Assembly: GCF_019711375.1 (NCBI RefSeq)
Contig: NZ_CP081295.1
Span: forward strand, 310,001-374,000
DNA: 64,000 nt
Direction of reading: 5' to 3'
Source: Qipengyuania aurantiaca
GTDB lineage: Bacteria > Pseudomonadota > Alphaproteobacteria > Sphingomonadales > Sphingomonadaceae
Shown piece by piece: positions 9,769-19,025 of the stretch. How positions within the stretch are numbered: position 1 is the first letter of the stretch; every line of letters begins with the position of its first letter. Under the pieces are notes generated by a model. It was not told the DNA's origin. It did no database searches and worked only from the letters and a program-made list of their open reading frames with translations. The translations under genes and the position numbers were made by a program.

Positions 9769-11640
9769 TTACTGGTTGTTCTGGCGACCGAGGAAGCGCG
9801 GAATGTTGAGGCCGCCGCTGCTGCCTTCATCCTCGTCCTCGTCGTCTTCGTCGTCCTGCGTCGAGCTGGAGCCGCGCGACAAATTGGCCATGCGTTCGAA
9901 CAGCGTGCTGCCCTGCGGCGAACCGCCACCGGCAGGCGCTCCACCACCGCCGCCTGTACCGCCGCCGCCACCAGCGCCACCGCCGACGCCCGCGCCGCCG
10001 CCTGCACCGGCACCGGCACCGGCGTCACCGGCTCCGCTACCTTCGCCCGAGAAGAGCGGACGGCGGGCGGGCTTTTGCGAGAGCGGGCTCTGCTGTTCGG
10101 CATACTGGTCGCTGCCGAGTTCGAGAGCGTCGTCGTCGCCATACTCGTCCGACAGGTCGAGCGGCGAACCGGCACCGGCTTCGGCTTCGTCGGTCCAGCC
10201 TCCGTTCTCGCCGGCACCAGCGGCATAGCCCTGGTCGTCGGCCGGAGGGGGAAGCTGGTCCTCGTCGTCATAGGCGTCGAAGCGTTCGGTGTGCTCGTTG
10301 CGCATGCCGGCGAGCGGGTCGACGATGCCGTCGACGTCGTCGTCTTCCTCGCCGTAATCCTCGTCCTCGCCGAAGTCGTTGCCACCCGCGGGAGAGAGGC
10401 CGGCCGGGTTCATCAGCGGCCCTTCTTCGTCCTCGCTGTCGTCATAGACGGGTTCGGGCGCGGGTTGGGGCTCCGGCTCGGCATAGGATACCGGCTCGGG
10501 CTCGTAAGCGGGTTCAGGCTCGGGGTGCGGTTCCGGCTCTGCCGAAAGGCCTTCGTTCAGTTCGAAAGGCTCTTCTTCCGCCGGTGCGCTTGCCTGCAGG
10601 TCGAGGACCGGGCGCTGCGGCGCGCGCTGCGGAGCCATGGAGAAATTGCGCGGCTGCGCAGGCTTGGCGCTGCCATCCTCATCGATACCGGTCGCGACAA
10701 CCGAGACGCGGATCTGGCCGTCGAGATCCGGGTTGAAGGCGCTGCCCCAAATGATGTTGGCATCGTCGTCGACCAGCTCGCGGATGTGGTTCGCCGCTTC
10801 GTCGACTTCGAGGAGCTTCATGTCCTCGCCGCCGATGATCGAGATGATGACACCCTTGGCGCCGGCCATGCTGACACCGTCGAGCAGCGGGTTGGCAATG
10901 GCGCGTTCCGCCGCCTCGAGGGCGCGGTTTTCGCCTTCGGCGGTGCCGGTGCCCATCATTGCCTTGCCCATCTCGCTCATCACCGAACGCACGTCGGCGA
11001 AGTCGAGGTTGATGAGGCCGGGCATGACCATGAGATCGGTGATCGAGCGCACGCCCTGCTGCAGCACTTCATCGGCAAGCGCGAAGGCCTCCTTGAAGGT
11101 GGTGTCTGCCTTGGCGACCAGGAACAGGTTCTGGTTCGGGATGACGATCAGCGTGTCGACGTGCTTCTGCAGCTCTTCGATGCCCGCTTCGGCGGCGCGC
11201 ATGCGGCGCGTGCCTTCGAAGAGGAACGGCTTGGTCACCACGCCCACGGTCAGGACGCCCTTGCGGCGCGCAGCCTCGGCGATGACCGGTGCGGCGCCCG
11301 TGCCGGTGCCGCCGCCCATGCCGGCCGCGATGAAGCACATATTCACGCCGTCGAGCGAGTCCTCGATATCCTCGACCGTTTCCTCGGCCGCAGCCTTGCC
11401 CACTTCTGGGCGGGCGCCGGCGCCCAGGCCGCCGGTGATGTCGGGACCGAGCTGGATGCGCTTTTCCGCCGGCGAGCTGGCCAGCGCCTGCGCGTCGGTG
11501 TTGGCGACGATAAAGTCGACGCCTTCGATTTCGGAATCCATCATGTTGGCAATGGCGTTGCCGCCCGCGCCGCCCACGCCGACCACCATGATCTTGGGGC
11601 GCATGTCGTCGCTGGAAGCGGGTCCGATATTGATGCTCAT
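9769..11640 (-). CDS. ftsZ: Cell division protein FtsZ with very long C-terminal linker
   Basis: The tubulin-like GTPase that forms the Z ring. The GTPase core (about residues 1-318) has [14 protein letters not shown] at the N-terminus, the tubulin signature [10 protein letters not shown] and the NPD/GS region. The total length is 623 residues against about 380 in E. coli. The excess is a linker of about 290 residues, first acidic and proline-rich (repeated PEPEP-type blocks) and then glycine-rich. The chain ends with the conserved tip NIPRFLGRQ, which docks FtsA and other partners. The start is the ATG at 11640 (MSINIG) with AGGGAA upstream. It follows ftsA after a 138-nt gap, the largest inside the dcw cluster, which probably carries its own promoter. 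Confidence 0.97.
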   Translation of the reverse strand: MSINIGPASSDDMRPKIMVVGVGGAGGNAIANMMDSEIEGVDFIVANTDAQALASSPAEKRIQLGPDITGGLGAGARPEVGKAAAEETVEDIEDSLDGVNMCFIAAGMGGGTGTGAAPVIAEAARRKGVLTVGVVTKPFLFEGTRRMRAAEAGIEELQKHVDTLIVIPNQNLFLVAKADTTFKEAFALADEVLQQGVRSITDLMVMPGLINLDFADVRSVMSEMGKAMMGTGTAEGENRALEAAERAIANPLLDGVSMAGAKGVIISIIGGEDMKLLEVDEAANHIRELVDDDANIIWGSAFNPDLDGQIRVSVVATGIDEDGSAKPAQPRNFSMAPQRAPQRPVLDLQASAPAEEEPFELNEGLSAEPEPHPEPEPAYEPEPVSYAEPEPQPAPEPVYDDSEDEEGPLMNPAGLSPAGGNDFGEDEDYGEEDDDVDGIVDPLAGMRNEHTERFDAYDDEDQLPPPADDQGYAAGAGENGGWTDEAEAGAGSPLDLSDEYGDDDALELGSDQYAEQQSPLSQKPARRPLFSGEGSGAGDAGAGAGAGGGAGVGGGAGGGGGTGGGGGAPAGGGSPQGSTLFERMANLSRGSSSTQDDEDDEDEDEGSSGGLNIPRFLGRQNNQ

Positions 11641-11703
11641 TAGGCGTTCCCTTGGGACAAAATTCTGGCCGAGGCCGTGTTGCACACGCTTTTGGCACAA
11701 AGC

Positions 11704-11729
11704 GAATCGCGCATGCAAAGGTTAAATGC
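11704..11729 (-). promoter_or_regulatory. ftsZ upstream region with a GANTC site and a TTAACC motif
   Basis: The 138-nt ftsA-ftsZ gap contains GAATC (11704-11708), a CcrM methylation site of the GANTC type. On the minus strand it also contains TTAACCTT, one mismatch from the CtrA half-site TTAACCAT. In Caulobacter both regulators act at ftsZ; here only the motifs are seen. Confidence 0.3.
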
Positions 11730-11778
11730 CTTTATCCACTGTGCGTAACGGGGGTTTCGGCCCGAATTGGCACGCAGA

Positions 11779-13077
11779 TCAGAAATATTCGCGCACCGCT
11801 TGTACGACCCGGTTAACCAGTCCGAAGCCCGAATAGCGCTTCGTCGGCTGATAGCTCGGGCCGATGGTGCGGATGTCGACCGGGTCTTCCGAGGCGTAGA
11901 GGCACAGGCCCGCCAGCGTCGCGAAACCGGGCGTAGCGTGCGCCTCTGGCAGGCCGCGCAGCGCGGGCGGTTTGCCGCGTCGCACCGGCAAGCCCAGCGC
12001 GCCCTGCATGAATTCGGCGACCCCGTGCAATTCCGCGCCGCCGCCGGTCAGCACGACCTGCCCGCCGTTTGCGCCGGAAAAGCCCATGGCCTTCAAGCCC
12101 TTGTCGATCTCGGTCGTCATCGTGCCCAGCCGGTCGGTGACGATGGAAACAAGCTCGGCGCGGGCAATGCGGTTCTGTTCGTCCGCGCCGCGCGCGAGAC
12201 GGCTGCCCGGCTCGTCGCCGGGACCGTTGACCGGGATCATTTCGCGGTGATCGCTCGGTGTCGCGATGGCCGAGCCGGAGACGCATTTGAGCCGCTCCGC
12301 CTGGCTGCGGCGGATCCCCAGCGAGCTGGCGATGGCGTCCGTGATATCGTTCGACCCGACGGGAATTGAGCGCAGGCCCAGCAGCATCCCGCCCGCATGG
12401 ACCGAGACATTGGTGACCTGCGCGCCGATCTCGACCAGGGCAACGCCGAGGTCGCGTTCCTCGTTCGACAGGCAAGCATAGGCAGCGGCGAGCGGGCTGG
12501 CGACCACGCCTTCCACATCGAGATGCGCGCTTTGCACCGCCTCGATCAGGTTCCTCACCGGCGCGCCTTCGGCCAGCGTCACATGGATGTCGACACCCAG
12601 CGATTCCGCGTGGAGACCGATGGGGTTGGCGATGCCATGCGCCCCGTCGAGCGTGTAATGCGCCGGCTGCGCGTGCAGCACCATGCGCCCGTCGGGCTGG
12701 ATATGGTCGCGCGCGGCAAACAGCAGGTGCTCGACATCGTCTTCGTCGATGCGGCGGCCGCCGATGGCGATCTCCACGCTGGCGATCTTACTTGAAAGAC
12801 CGGCCCCGGCGCAGCCGATCCAGACGCCCGAGACGCTGGTGTTGGCGTTCGCCTCCGCCGTTTCCACGGCCGCGCGGATCGCGTGCGTCGCCGCGCCCAT
12901 ATCGGTGACATAGCCGCGCTTGATGCCTTCCGCCTTGCGGTGGGAAGAGCCGAGTACGATCATCTCGCCATCCTCGCTCTGGCCCATGATCATGGCCGAG
13001 ATGCGGAACGAGCCGATATTCACCGCCGCATGGACACGGGCGATGCGCGGCAGCGGCGTGTGCGGCGAGGAGGCCAT
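11779..13077 (-). CDS. ftsA: Cell division protein FtsA
   Basis: A 432-residue actin-like ATPase that anchors FtsZ to the inner membrane. The ASKHA fold is recognisable: N-terminal VNIGSFRISAMI, inserted 1C subdomain, phosphate-2 region (LVEIGAQVTNVSV) and adenosine motif VVLTGGGAEL. The C-terminal NRVVQAVREYF is the amphipathic membrane-targeting helix. The ATG start at 13077 overlaps the ftsQ stop by one base (TAATG), so it is coupled to ftsQ. The frame stays open upstream to 13116, but those codons lie inside ftsQ. Confidence 0.96.
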   Translation of the reverse strand: MASSPHTPLPRIARVHAAVNIGSFRISAMIMGQSEDGEMIVLGSSHRKAEGIKRGYVTDMGAATHAIRAAVETAEANANTSVSGVWIGCAGAGLSSKIASVEIAIGGRRIDEDDVEHLLFAARDHIQPDGRMVLHAQPAHYTLDGAHGIANPIGLHAESLGVDIHVTLAEGAPVRNLIEAVQSAHLDVEGVVASPLAAAYACLSNEERDLGVALVEIGAQVTNVSVHAGGMLLGLRSIPVGSNDITDAIASSLGIRRSQAERLKCVSGSAIATPSDHREMIPVNGPGDEPGSRLARGADEQNRIARAELVSIVTDRLGTMTTEIDKGLKAMGFSGANGGQVVLTGGGAELHGVAEFMQGALGLPVRRGKPPALRGLPEAHATPGFATLAGLCLYASEDPVDIRTIGPSYQPTKRYSGFGLVNRVVQAVREYF

Positions 13078-13985
13078 TATTCGGCGCTCCCTTCCGCCTG
13101 CAATCCGCGTGGGCACGGCCCGTCGGCGCAGCGAAGGTAGGCGCGGTCGGGCACGCGCATATCGATGGCCACCGCCTTGCCGCCGATCAGCCGGTTGCGC
13201 CCGTCCATCTCGGCGAACTTGACCAGCGCGGCGGACCCCTTGTCGCCTTCGGGCAGGGCCAGCATCTGGCCAGTCTTAAAGGTGAGGTTCCAGCGGCGGT
13301 TGCCGATCCACTCGGCGCCCGCAATCTGCGGCTTCAAAGCCGGGGCGGCATCGAGCAGCTTGTCGAGTTCGCCGACCTGTTTCTGCGCACCGGGTCCGGA
13401 AATAAGCAGCATTTCGCCCGCTTCCTCACGCGAGACCGGCTCGAGTTCGTGGCCGGTCGCATCGACCAGGATCAGCCGGTCGGGCTTGACCACCACCGCG
13501 TGCGGCTTGCGCTCGACGATATCGATCCGGAGCAAGTCGGGCAGCTGGCGCGAGACGCGCGCGTCCTTGACCCAGGACAATTCGAGCAGCCGTTCGCGGA
13601 TCGCTTCCACATCGACGAGCGGCATCGGGCGATCCTGCTCGCCCAGAACGCGTTCGTAGACGATCTGGTCGTTCAGCCGCTCGGCCCCGGTCACCCGCAC
13701 GCGGGCCACTTCGAACCCGGCGCGGCTGGCCGATTTGGCAAGCTCGCTGCGGGCATAATCTAAGGCCCCGGCGTAACTGGCGATGACCCAGGCGATACCC
13801 AGCGCGCCCGCCACGATCAGCGAGAGGAAAAACTTGTGCCACTGCTCGTCGGTAAAGGGCAGCGCGGCCATCGCGCGGTCGAGCAGGCCGGAGGTATGCT
13901 TCTTCGCCGCGCGCGCCTTCTGGCTGCGGCTGCGCGCAGCGGCGGAACGGCGGACGCCGGTGGGTTTGCGGCTGACCTTAGCCAT
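13077..13985 (-). CDS. ftsQ: Cell division protein FtsQ
   Basis: A 302-residue bitopic divisome protein. A basic cytoplasmic tail (residues 1-45, rich in Arg/Lys) is followed by one transmembrane helix (about 51-70). Then come a POTRA domain (FEVARVRVTGAERL ... SWVKDARVSRQLPDLLRI) and the FtsQ/DivIB beta domain. In the divisome it binds FtsB/FtsL and controls activation of septal synthesis. Its start overlaps the ddl stop by 8 nt, and its stop overlaps the ftsA start. The Pro/Cys-containing C-terminal tail is poorly conserved in general. Confidence 0.95.
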   Translation of the reverse strand: MAKVSRKPTGVRRSAAARSRSQKARAAKKHTSGLLDRAMAALPFTDEQWHKFFLSLIVAGALGIAWVIASYAGALDYARSELAKSASRAGFEVARVRVTGAERLNDQIVYERVLGEQDRPMPLVDVEAIRERLLELSWVKDARVSRQLPDLLRIDIVERKPHAVVVKPDRLILVDATGHELEPVSREEAGEMLLISGPGAQKQVGELDKLLDAAPALKPQIAGAEWIGNRRWNLTFKTGQMLALPEGDKGSAALVKFAEMDGRNRLIGGKAVAIDMRVPDRAYLRCADGPCPRGLQAEGSAE

Positions 13986-14967
13986 CGCTTCCCCGACCCA
14001 CCTTCACCTTGTGATCGCGCAGCGCGGCGGCGATGATCGTTTCGACCAGCGCGCCATATTCGATGCCGGCGAACTTCGCCTGCTCGGGAACGAGGCTGAG
14101 CGGTGTCATGCCTGGCTGCGTGTTGGTCTCCAGCACGAAGAGGCCGTCTTCGCCTTCTTCCTCGTCCCAGCGGAAGTCGGTGCGGCTGGTGCCCTTGCAG
14201 CCCAATACCTTGTGGGCCTTGAGAGCAATCTCGAGGCAGAGGTCGCGGATGTGTTCGGGGATGTCGGCGGGGCAGACATGGTCGGTCATCCCGTCGGTGT
14301 ATTTCGCGTCGAAATCGTAAAAGCCGCTCTTGGGCTTCAGCTCGGTCACGGCGAGCGCGCGCGGGCCTTCGGGGAAATCGACCACGGCGGCGGTCATCTC
14401 GCGGCCCTTGATATAGGGTTCGGCGAGCAGTTCGGCGAAATCCTGCCACGGCCCCTTGGCCGAACGCGAGATCGGATTGCCGTGATTGCTCTCGTCGGTG
14501 ACGATGGCGACACCGACCGAGCTGCCTTCGTTGACGGGTTTGAGCACATAGGGACGCGGCAGCGGATCGCGCTCGAACAGGTCGGCGCTCATCACGATCC
14601 GTCCCCCGGGCATGGGGATGCCATGAGGGACGAGCGCCTGCTTGGTAAGTTGCTTGTCGATCGCGATGACCGAGGTGGCGAGGCCCGAATGCGTATAAGC
14701 CACGCCCATCAGGTCGAGCATGCCCTGCACCGTCCCGTCCTCGCCCGGAACGCCATGGAGCGCGTTGAAAACGACATCGGGCTTCACCTCGGCTATGCGT
14801 GCGGCAATCTGGCGATCCATGTCGATCCGCGTGACTTTGTGGCCGCGCTCTTCAAGCGCCTTGGCCACGCCCTCGCCCGACATCAGGCTGACGGGGCGCT
14901 CGTTCGCCCAGCCGCCCATGAGGACGGCGATGTGGATGTTATCGGGCAATGTCGGGAGGTCGGTCAA
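13978..14967 (-). CDS. ddl: D-alanine--D-alanine ligase
   Basis: A 329-residue ATP-grasp enzyme joining two D-Ala for the muramyl pentapeptide. Motifs in order: AVLMGGWANERPVSL (N-terminal substrate lid), KPVNEGSSVGV (ATP and serine loop), EPYIKGREMT, and the magnesium-binding LETNTQPGMTPLSL near the C-terminus. The start is taken as TTG at 14967. No ATG precedes the conserved N-terminal strand, and the TTG shares bases with the TGA of the upstream DUF4262 gene (TTGA). The weak start codon with coupling implies that translation depends on the upstream gene. Confidence 0.95.
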   Translation of the reverse strand: MTDLPTLPDNIHIAVLMGGWANERPVSLMSGEGVAKALEERGHKVTRIDMDRQIAARIAEVKPDVVFNALHGVPGEDGTVQGMLDLMGVAYTHSGLATSVIAIDKQLTKQALVPHGIPMPGGRIVMSADLFERDPLPRPYVLKPVNEGSSVGVAIVTDESNHGNPISRSAKGPWQDFAELLAEPYIKGREMTAAVVDFPEGPRALAVTELKPKSGFYDFDAKYTDGMTDHVCPADIPEHIRDLCLEIALKAHKVLGCKGTSRTDFRWDEEEGEDGLFVLETNTQPGMTPLSLVPEQAKFAGIEYGALVETIIAAALRDHKVKVGRGSDG

Positions 14968-15458
14968 TGAACGGTCTCCGGGTGATAGAGGGCAGGTTGG
15001 CTATCGATGACGATCTGGTCGCAGCCTTCGTCCCACGGAAAGAGGCGCTGCTGAACGCCCGGCCAAACGATTTGATAGGCTTCTTCCATCTCCCCACCAG
15101 TCCGATACTTTTCATACCAGATGGCAGAAGCAAAATACTCGTCCACAAGATAATCGCTCACGACCACCCTCGCGACACAGTTGTACCCGTCCAAAAGGTC
15201 GTCGATCACCAACCCATCCCGCAATTTCAGACCTTGGCGACATTTGCCGAGAAGCGCATTGATCATGGAATGCATGACCTCGTTTCTCAGTCCGAAGATG
15301 ATGACCTCGGGTTGACCCACCGTTTTGGGGAAGCCAATTGAGTAGCTAAACGTCGGTTCGTCACCATCTGGATCGAAGATGGTATTTACCTGACAGCCGG
15401 ACTTCTCGATATTATCCAGAATTCCTTGCTCGAATTCGTTGAGTGGACGCTCGCTCAC
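14964..15458 (-). CDS. DUF4262 family protein inserted in the dcw cluster
   Basis: A 164-residue protein that I assign to DUF4262 from the pattern: N-terminal helix, Gly-Cys-x-V strand, FSYSIGFPK, PEVIIFGL, then a C-terminal WPWD-like block (here RLFPWDEGCDQ). The family's function is unknown. The GTG start at 15458 overlaps the murB stop (GTGA), and the stop overlaps the TTG of ddl (TTGA), so the gene is locked inside the cell-wall operon. A hand count over about 460 nt gives roughly 52% GC against about 63% in ddl, and the codon use is less GC-biased. Both suggest a late arrival. No catalytic motif or export signal is visible. Confidence 0.78.
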   Translation of the reverse strand: MSERPLNEFEQGILDNIEKSGCQVNTIFDPDGDEPTFSYSIGFPKTVGQPEVIIFGLRNEVMHSMINALLGKCRQGLKLRDGLVIDDLLDGYNCVARVVVSDYLVDEYFASAIWYEKYRTGGEMEEAYQIVWPGVQQRLFPWDEGCDQIVIDSQPALYHPETVH

Positions 15459-16426
15459 GGTCGCCCCACGCGCTGGATTTCCCATTCGAGTTCGACACCC
15501 GAATGCTCGTAGACACGGCGTTTCACTTCCTCGCCCAACCCTTCGATATCGGCGCTGGTGGCGTCGCCGGTGTTGAGGAGAAAGTTGGTGTGCTTCTCGC
15601 TAACCTGCGCGCCGCCCATCGTCAGGCCGCGGCATCCGGCCGCATCGACCAGTTCCCAGGCCTTTTTGCCCGGCGGGTTCTTGAAGGTCGAACCACCCGT
15701 CTTGGTACGCAGCGGCTGCGAGTTTTCGCGCGCTTCGGCGATCTCGTCCATTTTCGCGCCGATGACTTCGGGATCGCCCGGCTCGCCCTTGAAGCGCGCG
15801 CGGACCACGACCGCGCCTTCGGGCAGGGCCGAGTGGCGATAGGAATATTGCAGGTCGGAGGCGGGCAAAGTGTGGAAGCGCCCATCGGGCATCACGACTT
15901 CGCAATCGATCAGCACGTCGCTGACCTCGCGGCCATAGGCGCCGCCGTTCATGCGCACGAAACCGCCGACCGTGCCGGGGATGCCGCGCATGAATTCGAG
16001 GCCCGCCACGCCGCAATCTCGCGCCGCGCTGGCGACGAGGATGCCATGCGCACCGCCGCCGCAAGCGACGACGCAGCTTTCATCGTCGATGGCAACGTCG
16101 GCGAAAGGCTTGCCGAGTTTGATGACCACGCCCGGCACGCCGCCGTCGCGCACGATCATGTTCGAGCCGAGGCCCAGCGCCATGACCGGCAGGTCGCCGT
16201 CGAGGCGGCGGAGGAATTCCTTGAGGTCGGCGAGGTCTTCGGGCTCGAACAGCCAGTCGGCCTTGCCGCCGCTCTTGAACCAGACGAGCTTGGCGAGCGG
16301 CGCGTCGGGCGTCAGCTTGCCTTTGAGGCCATCGGTGTCGATCGGCGCCTCGATGGTTCCTTCGACCGAACAGTCCGGCGCCATGCCGCTGTCCCAGTTC
16401 CAGACGTCGTTTTCCTGATCGCTCAC
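15455..16426 (-). CDS. murB: UDP-N-acetylmuramate dehydrogenase (MurB)
   Basis: A 323-residue FAD enzyme reducing UDP-GlcNAc-enolpyruvate to UDP-MurNAc. The FAD-binding core shows [12 protein letters not shown] and [18 protein letters not shown]. Later come YSYRHS and the catalytic serine region GGSTFKNP, then the C-terminal KHTNFLLN. The GTG start at 16426 overlaps the murC stop (GTGA); longer in-frame extension to 16471 would lie within murC. The stop overlaps the DUF4262 start. Confidence 0.95.
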   Translation of the reverse strand: MSDQENDVWNWDSGMAPDCSVEGTIEAPIDTDGLKGKLTPDAPLAKLVWFKSGGKADWLFEPEDLADLKEFLRRLDGDLPVMALGLGSNMIVRDGGVPGVVIKLGKPFADVAIDDESCVVACGGGAHGILVASAARDCGVAGLEFMRGIPGTVGGFVRMNGGAYGREVSDVLIDCEVVMPDGRFHTLPASDLQYSYRHSALPEGAVVVRARFKGEPGDPEVIGAKMDEIAEARENSQPLRTKTGGSTFKNPPGKKAWELVDAAGCRGLTMGGAQVSEKHTNFLLNTGDATSADIEGLGEEVKRRVYEHSGVELEWEIQRVGRP

Positions 16427-17832
16427 GAATCGCGTTCCTTCCCGACCGCATCGGCAAGACCGGCCGCCCATTTCGTGATGTCGCCCGCGCCGAGGCAGAC
16501 CACGAGGTCGCCCTCTTCGATGTCGGCGGCGAGCTTTTTCGCAAGGTCGTCCCGATCCTCCACCGTAGCCGCGTTGCGGTGGCCGCGGGACTTGAGGCCT
16601 TCGACCAGCGCCTCGGCGCTCACGCCTTCGATGGGGTCCTCGCCCGCAGCATAGACCGGGGTAATGTAGACCTGGTCGGCCTCGTTGAAGCTGCTCTGGA
16701 AGTCGTCCATCAGATCGCGGAGGCGTGTGTAGCGGTGCGGCTGCATGACGGCGATGACGCGATTCTTCGTCGCCTCGCGCGCGGCTTCCAGCACGGCACG
16801 GATTTCGACCGGGTGGTGGCCGTAATCGTCGATCACGGTCGCCCCGCCGACGCTGCCGACATTGGTGAAGCGGCGACGCACGCCGCCGAAGCTGGAGAAG
16901 CCGTTGCAGATCACCTCGTCCGGGCAGCCCATCTCGATGGAGACGGCAATCGCGGCGAGTGCGTTCTGGACGTTGTGGCGACCGGGCATGGGCAGGCAGA
17001 CGTTCTCGATACGGCGGTCTTCCTCGCCGCGCTGGCGCACGATCACATCGAAGCGGTTGCCGCCCTCATGCGGCTGGACGTTCACGCCGCAGATGTCCGC
17101 CTGCAGGTTGAAGCCATAGGTCACCACGCGGCGGTCGCGGACCTTGCCGATGACTGCCTGCACTTCGGGATGGTCGATGCACAGCACCGCCGCGCCGTAG
17201 AAAGGCACGTTGTGGATGAACTCGACGAAGGCGTCCTTCACCCCGTCGAAATCGCCGTAATGATCGAGGTGCTCGGGATCGATATTGGTGACGACCGCGA
17301 TGGTGCCGTCCAAGCGCAGGAAGCTACCGTCGCTTTCGTCGGCCTCCACCACCATCCAGTCGCTGTCGCCCAGCCGGGCGTTGGAGCCATATTGTTCGAT
17401 GATGCCGCCGTTGATTACGGTCGGGTCGATGGCCCCGCAGTCGAGCAGGCTGGCGATCATGCTGGTGGTGGTTGTCTTGCCGTGCGTCCCGGCCACCGCG
17501 ATGGTCGATTTTAGACGCATCAGTTCGGCGAGCATTTCGGCGCGGCGAACCACGGGGATGCGGTTTTCGAGTGCGTGCGCGACTTCGGGGTTGGTGCGCT
17601 TGACCGCGGTGGAGGTCACGACGACGGCGGCGCCTTCGACGTTTTCCTTCTCGTGCCCGATCTTCACCGCGATGCCTTGCGAACGCAGGCGCTCGACCGT
17701 GGGGCTTTCGCTGATATCGCTGCCCTGCACCGTATAGCCGAGGTTGTTCATCACCTCGGCAATGCCCGACATGCCGATGCCGCCGATCCCGACGAAGTGG
17801 ATCGTGCCGATATCGGTAGGTACGCCCTTCAT
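16423..17832 (-). CDS. murC: UDP-N-acetylmuramate--L-alanine ligase (MurC)
   Basis: A 469-residue ATP-dependent ligase that adds L-Ala to UDP-MurNAc. The N-terminal Rossmann part has [15 protein letters not shown], followed by the P-loop [31 protein letters not shown] and the MurC signature MQPHRYTRL. The ATG start at 17832 overlaps the murG stop (ATGA). The frame runs open far upstream inside murG, which is only a reading-frame shadow. Confidence 0.96.
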   Translation of the reverse strand: MKGVPTDIGTIHFVGIGGIGMSGIAEVMNNLGYTVQGSDISESPTVERLRSQGIAVKIGHEKENVEGAAVVVTSTAVKRTNPEVAHALENRIPVVRRAEMLAELMRLKSTIAVAGTHGKTTTTSMIASLLDCGAIDPTVINGGIIEQYGSNARLGDSDWMVVEADESDGSFLRLDGTIAVVTNIDPEHLDHYGDFDGVKDAFVEFIHNVPFYGAAVLCIDHPEVQAVIGKVRDRRVVTYGFNLQADICGVNVQPHEGGNRFDVIVRQRGEEDRRIENVCLPMPGRHNVQNALAAIAVSIEMGCPDEVICNGFSSFGGVRRRFTNVGSVGGATVIDDYGHHPVEIRAVLEAAREATKNRVIAVMQPHRYTRLRDLMDDFQSSFNEADQVYITPVYAAGEDPIEGVSAEALVEGLKSRGHRNAATVEDRDDLAKKLAADIEEGDLVVCLGAGDITKWAAGLADAVGKERDS

Positions 17833-19025
17833 TCCGAACTCTCCAATTTCGCACCCTGGCCCGCGACCTGGCCCTGCGAAGCCCCCCGCGCGTTGTTTCC
17901 GCCCACGCGGATTACATCCATCATGTCCGCCCCGCCGAAGCTTTCGACGAGGTCGGCAAGGTCCTCTACGGCCTTGGGACGGCCACAGTTCCATGCCGCA
18001 TGGGCCGCGTTGGAAAGCCCTTGCGGATCGTCCGCCAGCACGCGGATCTGCTTGGCGAGTTCCTTCGCCTCGAACTTCTCCTGCCGGATCATCCGCGCCC
18101 CGCCCGCCTTGGCCATCTCGCGCGCGTTGAACGCCTGGTGGTCGTCGGTCGCGATGGGCAACGGGATCAGGATGGCCGGGCGACCCACGGCGGTCAGTTC
18201 CGCTATGGTCGAGGCGCCAGCACGGCCGATGAAGAGATGCGCATCGGCAAGGCGCGCCTGCATGTCTTCGAAATAGGTCGCCAGTTCGGCCGGAATGCCG
18301 TGAGTGCGATAGCGTTCGCGCACTGCGTCGAGATCTTCCGGGCGGCACTGCTGGGTGACCTGCAACCGCTGTCGGATCGCGGGCGGAAGCATGGCAAGGC
18401 CATCGGGGACGACTTCGGACAAGACACGCGCGCCCTGGCTGCCGCCGGTTACGAGCACGCGCAGCAGACCGTCCTCGCCATAGCTCGGGAACGGATCGTC
18501 ACGCAGGGTGAGCACTTCGGCGCGCACCGGATTGCCGACGAGGAACACCTTGTCCTTATGCGCCGGTTTCAGCCGCTGCACATCGGGATAGGCGGTGGCA
18601 ATCGCGTTCACGCGGCCAGCAAACAGGCGGTTCACGCGGCCCAGTACCGCGTTCTGTTCATGGACCACGGTCGGGATATCCGCCGAGGTCGAGGCGAGGA
18701 TCGCGGGCAGCGAGGGATAGCCCCCGAAGCCGACCACCGCGCTAGGCTGGAAGCTGTCGAACAGCCGCAGCGCCATGGTGCGCCCTTCCCACACGGCCTT
18801 TGCGCCTTTCAGCCATTGCAGCGGGTTCTTGCCGAAACGCCCCGCGGGCAGGACATGGGCGGGCATGAAATCGGGCTTGCCGGGGATCTGCGCGCCGCGC
18901 TCGTCGGTGATCAGCGCGACATGGTGCCCGCGCCGGTCGAGTTCGGTCGCCAGTGCGAAGGCGGGCAGCAAATGGCCCCCGGTCCCTCCGGCGGCGAGCA
19001 CGAAATGGCGGCTGGAGCCGGTCAC
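17829..19025 (-). CDS. murG: UDP-GlcNAc--undecaprenyl-PP-MurNAc-pentapeptide transferase (MurG)
   Basis: A 398-residue GT-B glycosyltransferase on the inner face of the membrane, making lipid II from lipid I. The N-terminal glycine loop [10 protein letters not shown], the second loop VTGGSQGA and the donor-site region [15 protein letters not shown] ... [10 protein letters not shown] are all present. The GTG start at 19025 overlaps the ftsW stop (GTGA). The C-terminus is somewhat longer than in E. coli, with a variable tail. Confidence 0.96.
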   Translation of the reverse strand: MTGSSRHFVLAAGGTGGHLLPAFALATELDRRGHHVALITDERGAQIPGKPDFMPAHVLPAGRFGKNPLQWLKGAKAVWEGRTMALRLFDSFQPSAVVGFGGYPSLPAILASTSADIPTVVHEQNAVLGRVNRLFAGRVNAIATAYPDVQRLKPAHKDKVFLVGNPVRAEVLTLRDDPFPSYGEDGLLRVLVTGGSQGARVLSEVVPDGLAMLPPAIRQRLQVTQQCRPEDLDAVRERYRTHGIPAELATYFEDMQARLADAHLFIGRAGASTIAELTAVGRPAILIPLPIATDDHQAFNAREMAKAGGARMIRQEKFEAKELAKQIRVLADDPQGLSNAAHAAWNCGRPKAVEDLADLVESFGGADMMDVIRVGGNNARGASQGQVAGQGAKLESSE

